Positions 1 through 5,093 of a stretch of DNA of 5,093 nt are shown one piece after another. A program made the position numbers and the translations under genes. The notes below the pieces were generated by a model. It was not told the origin of the DNA. It ran no database searches and was given only the letters and a program-made list of their open reading frames with translations. The DNA lies in NCBI GenBank assembly GCA_021850555.1, contig JAJZLX010000580.1, forward strand, positions 1 to 5,093, given 5' to 3'. Position 1 is the first letter of the stretch. The number at the start of each line of letters is the position of its first letter. Source of the DNA: Pseudomonadota bacterium. GTDB lineage: Bacteria; Pseudomonadota; Gammaproteobacteria; Steroidobacterales; Steroidobacteraceae.

Positions 1-2
1 AG

Positions 3-3000
3 CGAGTAATCGCCGATGCCGAGCAGCGCAAGATCATCGAAACGGCGCTCGATGTGAATCTGCTCGTGGAGGCGGCCGCGGGCACCGGGAAGACCACTGC
101 GCTCGTGGGTCGGATCGTCGCTGCGCTTGCAAGCGGCCACGCCGAGCTCGATCGCATCGTCGCGGTGACCTTCACGGAAGCTGCGGCAGGGGAGTTGAAG
201 CTCCGGCTTCGGACCGCGATCGAGAAGGCCCGACTGGATGAAAGGCGGCCGGCAGCCGAGCGGGAGCGCTTGCGCGCTGCGCTCCCGAAGCTCGAAAAGG
301 CGCGCGTCAGCACTATTCACGGGTTTTGCGCAGATCTTCTGCGCGAGCATCCAGTCGAGGCCGGGGTCGATCCCTACTTCGAAGTGGCCGCCGAGGACAC
401 GGCCGCCGCGTTGCGCGAATGGGCGTTCGATCGCTGGTTCGAGGCGCAGCTCGCCGACCCGGGACCCGCTGTGCGGCGGATCCTGCGCCGTCGTCGGCGA
501 GAGTTCGGGCGCACACCGGATGAAGGACCGCGCGGCGCACTACGCCGCGCCGCTGTGCAGCTCATCGAGCACCGCGACTTTCCGACGCCATGGCGCCCGG
601 CCCCCGCGTTCGACCGCGACCACACTATCGATGAACTCCTCGCGGAAATGAAGTCGCTTGCCGAGTGGGCACAGCGCGCGAATCCGGACGACTACTTCGG
701 CAAATCGCTCCTGGAGATCGCGAAGGCCCTCGAGGAGGTCGAGCGTGCCGAGCGCGTGCGCGATCGCGACTACGAGGGGCTCGAGGCGTGGGTCAGTGAT
801 GTCGTGCGTGGGCGGCATTGGATGTGGAAGGGGTTTAGCCACTCGGACGATCCGGACTTTCCGCAGGAGGATCTGCGCGAGCGACGCGATGCGCTGCACG
901 CACGCTTGAAGCGCTTCATCGAGGACGCGGGCGCCGATCTAGCGCCGCGCCTACGAAACGAGCTCTGGCCCGTCGTGGAAAGCTACGAATCCGCCAAAGA
1001 GCAGGCGGGGTGTCTTGACTTCACGGACCTTCTCATCTGCACCCGCAACCTGCTGCGCGATAACGAGGAGGTGCGCGCGGAGTTACAGCAGCGCCTCACG
1101 CACTTCTTCGTCGATGAGTTCCAGGATACCGACCCCCTGCAGGTGGAGATCCTGCTCCTGCTTGCGGCCGACGATCCGAAGGTTTCCGATTGGGAGGCGG
1201 CGCGGGCGCGACCGGGGAAGCTCTTTCTGGTCGGCGATCCCAAGCAGTCGATCTATCGCTTCCGCCGCGCCGACGTGCAGCTCTATCGCGCGGTGCAACG
1301 GCGCCTCATCGAGCAGGGCGCCCGTCCAGTTCACTTAAGCGTTAGTTTTCGTTCCGTGCCGCAGATCCAGGAGGCGGTGAACGCGGCTTTTGAGCCGCGT
1401 TTCAGGGCGAGCGAAGGGGCCTACGTCAAGCTGGATCGGTACCGCGAGGACAGTGCCACTCAGCCGGCAGTGATTGCCCTTCCAGTGCCGGCGCCGCACT
1501 CTGACTACGGTAAGGTCGTCAATTACCGCATCGATGAGTCGCTGCCCGATGTGAGCGCGGCGTGGATCGATTGGCTCGTCCGCGAGAGCAACTGGACGGT
1601 GACGGAACGGGAGCGACCCGGCGAGCGTGTGAAGGTCGAGCCGCGCCACGTGTGTCTGCTCTTCAGGAACTTGCGGAACTTTGGAGCCGACGCCACGCGA
1701 CCCTACGTGGAGGCTCTCGAAGCGCACGAGCTACCGCATCTCTTGGTCGGTGGCGGGGCGTTCTACACCCGTGAGGAAGTCGAGACGGTTTCCGCGGCCC
1801 TCCTCGCTATCGAGCGCCCGGATGACGAGCTCTCGGTGTTTGCAGCGCTACGCGGTCCGCTCTTTGCCCTCTCCGACGCCGCGCTTCTGCTCTGGCGCGA
1901 ACAGCTCGGCTCACTTCATCCCTTCCGCAAGATCCCTGAGGCGCTCTCACCGCAGCTCGCCGAGGTCGCCGAGGCCTTGAGGGTTTTCAGAGGACTGCAT
2001 CGCCGTCGTAACCGGCAGCCGGTCGGCGACACCATCACGCAGCTAATCGAAGCCACGCGCGCCCACGCCTCCTTTGCGATCTGGCCGACGGGGATGCAGG
2101 CGCTCGCCAACATCGGGCGGTTCGCGGACCTCGCGCGGTGCGCCGAACGGCAGGGCCTCATCTCTTTCCGGAGCTTCGTCGAGCACCTGGAGCGACAGGC
2201 CGAGCGCGGTGAGGTCGGCGAGGCGCCGCTCCTCGAGGAGGGCGTGCAGGGCGTGCGGATGATGTCGGCCCACAAGGCCAAAGGGCTTGAGTTTCCGATC
2301 GTGATCCTCGCGGATCTCACGACCCCCGAGATCCATGAAAATCCGAGCCGCTGGTCGGACCCCGCCCGCCGGCTCTGCGTACAGCGCCTCGCCAATTGCA
2401 CGCCGCCGGAACTGCGCGAGCATGTCGCGGAGGAGACTCAATGCGAGCGCGACGAGGCCGTACGGCTCCTGTACGTCGCTGCAACGCGTGCGCGAGATGT
2501 CCTCGTCGTCCCGGTGGTCGGCGACGAGCGGCCCGAGGGCTGGCTTGCGGCCCTCCATCCGGCGATCTATCCCGCGAGCGCACGGGCTCGGCGGCCGGAA
2601 GCCAACCGAGCGGCAGGGACGCCGGTGTTCGGGGACGACACGGTGCTAAAGCGCCCCGAGAAGGCCAGGGTCACCCGCAACTCCGTGATGCCGGGCGTGC
2701 ACGTCCCGGAAATGGGTACGCATCGCGTCATTTGGTGGGACCCGAAGCCCCTGAAGCTGGGGTTGAAGCCCTCGATCGGGCTCGCCCAGGAGAAGATCCT
2801 CAGCGAAGACACGGAGGGCCGCGCCGCGGCGGCCCGGTCGCATTTCGAATCCTGGCGTGCGAGCCGAACGCAGAGCATCGAGCGCGGAGCCAAGCCCTCG
2901 CGCACCATTGAGACGGCGACCGAGCGCGCGCGCTCTGCCTTGCCGATTTCCGGTTCCGATGACATTACGATCGTCGATGCGCGCTGGCCAGGGGCACGGC

Positions 3001-3440
3001 CTGGAGGCGCCCGCTTTGGAGCCCTGGTCCATGCAGTGCTCGCCACCGTCGATCTTGCGGGAGACCGCGAGGCCGTCGCGGCTCACGCAGAAATACACGC
3101 CCGACTCCTCGGTGCATCGAACGAGGAGCGCGATGCGGCGGTGGAGGTGGCGACCTCGGCGCTCGCGCAGCCGCTCTTGCGGCGGGCTGCGTCGGCAAAT
3201 GCCCAGCAGCGGTGTCGTCGGGAAACGCCCATCGTCACGCGCCTCGAGGATGGCATCCTCATCGAGTGTGTCGCAGATCTGGCATTCAGAGAAGCGGACA
3301 AATGGATCGTCGTGGATTTCAAAACCGATGGTGAGCTCGGCGCTCACGAACAACGTTACCGCCGCCAAGTCGCGCTCTACGTGCGCGGTATTTCCGAGGC
3401 GACATCCGCTAACGCGCGCGGACACCTGATGCTGCTGTAG
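3..3440 (+). CDS. AddA/RecB-class UvrD-type DNA helicase with C-terminal RecB-family nuclease, 5' end cut by the window
   Basis: This is an SF1A helicase-nuclease subunit that would unwind and resect double-strand DNA ends for recombinational repair and degrade foreign linear DNA in the cytoplasm, probably with an AddB/RecC-like partner. At least 1145 codons are present, close to the usual 1150-1250 of the family. Counting from the codon at base 3, I see the Q-motif Gln8, Walker A GTGKTT (27-32), motif Ia TFTEAAA (56-62), STIHGFC (103-109), Walker B VDEFQDTD (370-377), motif III GDPKQSIYRFRRAD (411-424), motif IV SFRS (448-451), motif V MMSAHKAKGLEFP (753-765) and motif VI RLLYVAATRAR (821-831). 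The nuclease has His1010, Asp1092, Asp1105 and Lys1107 in VVDFKTD, then Gln1122 and Tyr1126. The 13-residue Asp-Asp spacing equals that of E. coli RecB D1067/D1080. GTG at 54 is not the start, because the Q motif lies upstream of it. The VEAAAGTGKTT-type N-terminus matches neither classical Firmicute AddA nor enteric RecB, so no symbol is given. Confidence 0.95.
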   Translation, partial: RVIADAEQRKIIETALDVNLLVEAAAGTGKTTALVGRIVAALASGHAELDRIVAVTFTEAAAGELKLRLRTAIEKARLDERRPAAERERLRAALPKLEKARVSTIHGFCADLLREHPVEAGVDPYFEVAAEDTAAALREWAFDRWFEAQLADPGPAVRRILRRRRREFGRTPDEGPRGALRRAAVQLIEHRDFPTPWRPAPAFDRDHTIDELLAEMKSLAEWAQRANPDDYFGKSLLEIAKALEEVERAERVRDRDYEGLEAWVSDVVRGRHWMWKGFSHSDDPDFPQEDLRERRDALHARLKRFIEDAGADLAPRLRNELWPVVESYESAKEQAGCLDFTDLLICTRNLLRDNEEVRAELQQRLTHFFVDEFQDTDPLQVEILLLLAADDPKVSDWEAARARPGKLFLVGDPKQSIYRFRRADVQLYRAVQRRLIEQGARPVHLSVSFRSVPQIQEAVNAAFEPRFRASEGAYVKLDRYREDSATQPAVIALPVPAPHSDYGKVVNYRIDESLPDVSAAWIDWLVRESNWTVTERERPGERVKVEPRHVCLLFRNLRNFGADATRPYVEALEAHELPHLLVGGGAFYTREEVETVSAALLAIERPDDELSVFAALRGPLFALSDAALLLWREQLGSLHPFRKIPEALSPQLAEVAEALRVFRGLHRRRNRQPVGDTITQLIEATRAHASFAIWPTGMQALANIGRFADLARCAERQGLISFRSFVEHLERQAERGEVGEAPLLEEGVQGVRMMSAHKAKGLEFPIVILADLTTPEIHENPSRWSDPARRLCVQRLANCTPPELREHVAEETQCERDEAVRLLYVAATRARDVLVVPVVGDERPEGWLAALHPAIYPASARARRPEANRAAGTPVFGDDTVLKRPEKARVTRNSVMPGVHVPEMGTHRVIWWDPKPLKLGLKPSIGLAQEKILSEDTEGRAAAARSHFESWRASRTQSIERGAKPSRTIETATERARSALPISGSDDITIVDARWPGARPGGARFGALVHAVLATVDLAGDREAVAAHAEIHARLLGASNEERDAAVEVATSALAQPLLRRAASANAQQRCRRETPIVTRLEDGILIECVADLAFREADKWIVVDFKTDGELGAHEQRYRRQVALYVRGISEATSANARGHLMLL

Positions 3441-3607
3441 CGAATCTTGGCCCCACGTCTTCGAAGAACTCGGAAGGGCAGCCTGCCAGTGCTCTCTTCC
3501 TATCAGTCGCTGGAGTGCCACCCGCCAGTTCGGCTCATTGGCTGGGCAAAACTCCATTGGTACGGTTGATGCGATAGACAAAATCCGCTACCGCCCTACA
3601 CATCATC

Positions 3608-4924
3608 TCACGCTCTGGAGCGCCGACTCTCGACGAACGTCAAGAACCGGGCGAGATTATCTGACGCGCTCGGGTCATAGGCGTATGCCTGTAACTCCAG
3701 TGCATAACCGGTCAATAGCACGCATACGAAACCTTCCAGACTCCCACGGCTAGTTCGCAACGAGGTGAGCAACGTGGAAATTGTGCCATGGAGAACCATC
3801 GAGCGATCCCGCACGAAGCCTTTCGCGAACTGCTTGACCGTGGTCGTGGAGTTGGGGTTGATGAAGTCATCCGGCTTGAGGCCGTAAAATGCGTGGATTG
3901 CTTGGCGTACACGCGCCTCGCTACCCGACAACTTTTCGGAGCGCAACAACACCTCGATTGCAGTCTCCAATTTGGCGATTGCGATTGTATCTAAAGGTTC
4001 GGCCAGACCTTCGTGATACCAGTAGGCGCCGTCAGCCCAAGCACGCGCGAGTGTCGGCAGAACGCCATCGAAATCAAGAAAGGCCGAAACTTGCTGACCC
4101 ACAGCGGCAATAACCGAACGTCCCTCCCGAAGGAAGTGCTCTAGCGTCCCAGGCGCTAATAGAATTCCCGGCTCTTGATTCGTCACGGTGGGGGATATCG
4201 AGTCAGTGCTCTCTGACACATCGAATCGGTATCGTGGTACGGTCCGGGCCGTCAGCCGCGACATATGTCGCGAGGCATCCGGGTGAAGCAGCAATTGCAT
4301 TCCCGCGATTGCTAGATCCACCGCGAGTTCGCCGAGTTCGCGGCCACGTTTTGGCATGGTACGAGCGACATCCACTTCGGCGATCCAAAAAGCACGCTGA
4401 GTCTGCATCTCTTGTAACATGCTTGCGAAGTTCGCGCTGAACATCTCAGAGTTCCCACTACTGTGGCGTGTGACAAAGTCCGTAAGGTACGTAAATCGAA
4501 CAGGACCGATGTGGAACACGGGTGCGGGGCGCGGTGTCAAAATGCAGGGGACGTAAAGGTGCAAAGCGCGGCTCTTGGTCCCGAACCATTCTTCAACGGC
4601 GCGCTCGAGAACCGTCACGTCTGCCGCCCCAATGGGCGCTGACTTCCGATCGAGAAAGCTCTGGATCAGGACGCTGAAGAGTTCGCTCGAGAGTTCTTCA
4701 AACGTGCACCCTCTCTGATAGAGCGAAGAGCTGCGGAATACCGTCTCCGCAAGATCTGATAGTGCCTCTCCCCCTGGCTTGAGTACTCCGACGTACCCCT
4801 GTGGGCCCAGCCTCGCGCGCGCAAAGGGTGATTGATCCAGGTCATTCTGAGTGATCACTCCTGGCGTCAAGGGCTCGATATGCAGATTCGCGACGACATT
4901 CCGCAAGAGCGACAGCTTGTCCAT
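3608..4924 (-). CDS. Uncharacterised protein with a C-terminal ApeA-like HEPN domain (putative RNase)
   Basis: I do not recognise the full 438-residue family. The last third (about residues 290-438) is predicted mostly helical and resembles ApeA-like HEPN domains. It has an acidic/aliphatic helix around AKLETAIEVLL (Lys318 region), then VRDRSMVLHG, where Arg374 and His379 form the R-x4-H signature; Arg372 gives R-x6-H. In HEPN RNases this Arg-His pair cuts RNA, so an RNase acting in the cytoplasm in phage defence or as a toxin is a reasonable inference. The first ~290 residues contain FHIGPVRFTYLTDF (137-150) and mixed hydrophobic segments; they may form a sensor or regulatory domain. I see no signal peptide or membrane segment. 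ATG at 4924 is the first possible start after an in-frame TAA at 4976-4978, but no Shine-Dalgarno sequence precedes it. No antitoxin-like partner is adjacent. GC content is lower than in the convergent helicase gene, consistent with transfer. The gene itself is well supported; the RNase role is inferred from one motif plus fold-like context. Confidence 0.8.
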   Translation of the reverse strand: MDKLSLLRNVVANLHIEPLTPGVITQNDLDQSPFARARLGPQGYVGVLKPGGEALSDLAETVFRSSSLYQRGCTFEELSSELFSVLIQSFLDRKSAPIGAADVTVLERAVEEWFGTKSRALHLYVPCILTPRPAPVFHIGPVRFTYLTDFVTRHSSGNSEMFSANFASMLQEMQTQRAFWIAEVDVARTMPKRGRELGELAVDLAIAGMQLLLHPDASRHMSRLTARTVPRYRFDVSESTDSISPTVTNQEPGILLAPGTLEHFLREGRSVIAAVGQQVSAFLDFDGVLPTLARAWADGAYWYHEGLAEPLDTIAIAKLETAIEVLLRSEKLSGSEARVRQAIHAFYGLKPDDFINPNSTTTVKQFAKGFVRDRSMVLHGTISTLLTSLRTSRGSLEGFVCVLLTGYALELQAYAYDPSASDNLARFLTFVESRRSRA

Positions 4925-4966
4925 GAAGGTGAGGCTTGGCTTCTCAAAAAGAGCGGAGGAGTGGGA

Positions 4967-4983
4967 ATGCCTGGATTAGGCAT
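4967..4983. repeat. Perfect 6-bp inverted repeat with 5-base spacer upstream of the HEPN gene
   Basis: ATGCCT and AGGCAT flank GGATT, giving a 17-base dyad centred about 50 bases before the HEPN start. It touches the candidate -10 element and covers its likely transcription start, a usual place for a repressor site. It could equally form a small hairpin at the very 5' end of the mRNA. A 6-bp dyad is short enough to be chance. Confidence 0.3.
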
Positions 4984-4990
4984 CGTATCA
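4982..4990 (-). promoter_or_regulatory. Possible extended -10 promoter element for the HEPN gene
   Basis: On the - strand this reads TGATACGAT: a TG dinucleotide, one base, then TACGAT, which matches 4 of 6 bases of TATAAT. It lies about 57 bases upstream of the ATG at 4924, so it would give a leader of roughly 50 bases. The best -35 candidate at 17-base spacing is poor (ATGAAC, 3 of 6 matches to TTGACA). Such a match can occur by chance, and the promoter rules of the host are unknown. Confidence 0.25.
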
Positions 4991-5093
4991 CGCCGTGCTC
5001 GCCGGTTCATTGCCCGCGCAGCGCCGAGGGATTGAATCGCTTCGCGCGTGGTCAGCGGCTGATATCGGTGGATAGTAATCAGACTGTGTAGTC

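Noticed and set aside
2646..3581. A 311-codon open frame on the - strand opposite the helicase 3' end
   Set aside because: It lies antisense to the nuclease domain, whose motifs are intact on the + strand. The translation is Arg/Ser-rich without domain motifs, as expected of a GC-rich shadow frame.
3441..3607. Search for a terminator between the convergent genes
   Set aside because: Only very short pairings such as GGCA/TGCC near 3478-3492 are visible, with no following T-run on either strand, so no terminator is called.
3538..3753. A 71-codon + strand open frame across the convergent gap
   Set aside because: More than half of it is antisense to the HEPN gene 3' end. I see no recognisable protein features and no clear ribosome binding site.
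4321..4343. CCGCGA...TCGCGG inverted repeat and doubled GAGTTCGC
   Set aside because: It lies inside the HEPN gene and is explained by the repeated Gly-Glu-Leu codons in the protein.
4832..5035. A 67-codon + strand frame reaching into the right-edge region
   Set aside because: Its first half is antisense to the HEPN N-terminus, and it has no domain signal.
5052..5062. TCAGC-G-GCTGA inverted repeat near the right edge
   Set aside because: The arms are five bases with one central base, too short to separate from chance and not placed near a called promoter.
4989..5092. An open - strand frame entering from the right edge and ending at the TGA at 4988-4990
   Set aside because: It covers only about 34 codons, has no recognisable sequence, and could equally be chance read-through at the window border.

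Overview
This 5,093-base window holds two convincing genes that converge on each other, and nothing else that can be firmly called. The DNA is GC-rich: sampled 60-base lines in the first gene run about 65-75% GC. Together with the family of that gene, this suggests a high-GC environmental bacterium, for example a deltaproteobacterium, acidobacterium or relative. The sequence alone does not fix the taxon.

Left part (3-3440, + strand): a large UvrD/RecB-type helicase-nuclease of the AddA/RecB class. It is open at the left edge. In-frame codons continue upstream of the first in-window start (GTG at 54) and encode the Q motif, so the true start lies before base 1. All helicase motifs and a complete C-terminal PD-(D/E)XK nuclease of the RecB family are visible. 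A TAA at 7-9 in another frame could be the end of an upstream gene such as an AddB-like partner, but only two codons of it would be in the window.

Middle (3441-3607): a 167-base gap between the two stop codons. I see no clear rho-independent terminator and no small gene in it.

Right part (4924-3608, - strand): a 438-residue protein of unrecognised overall family. Its last third looks like an ApeA-like HEPN domain, with the sequence RSMVLHG carrying the R-x4-H ribonuclease signature. Its GC content is visibly lower (about 50-62% in sampled lines), which suggests an accessory or transferred gene. HEPN proteins of this kind are often RNases in phage-defence or toxin systems.

Right edge (4925-5093): 169 bases upstream of the HEPN gene with no supported gene. 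On the - strand there is a weak extended -10-like element, next to a 6-bp perfect inverted repeat that could be an operator.

The two genes are not in one operon. The helicase-nuclease most likely repairs double-strand breaks and degrades linear DNA. The HEPN gene is the more interesting and least described element.
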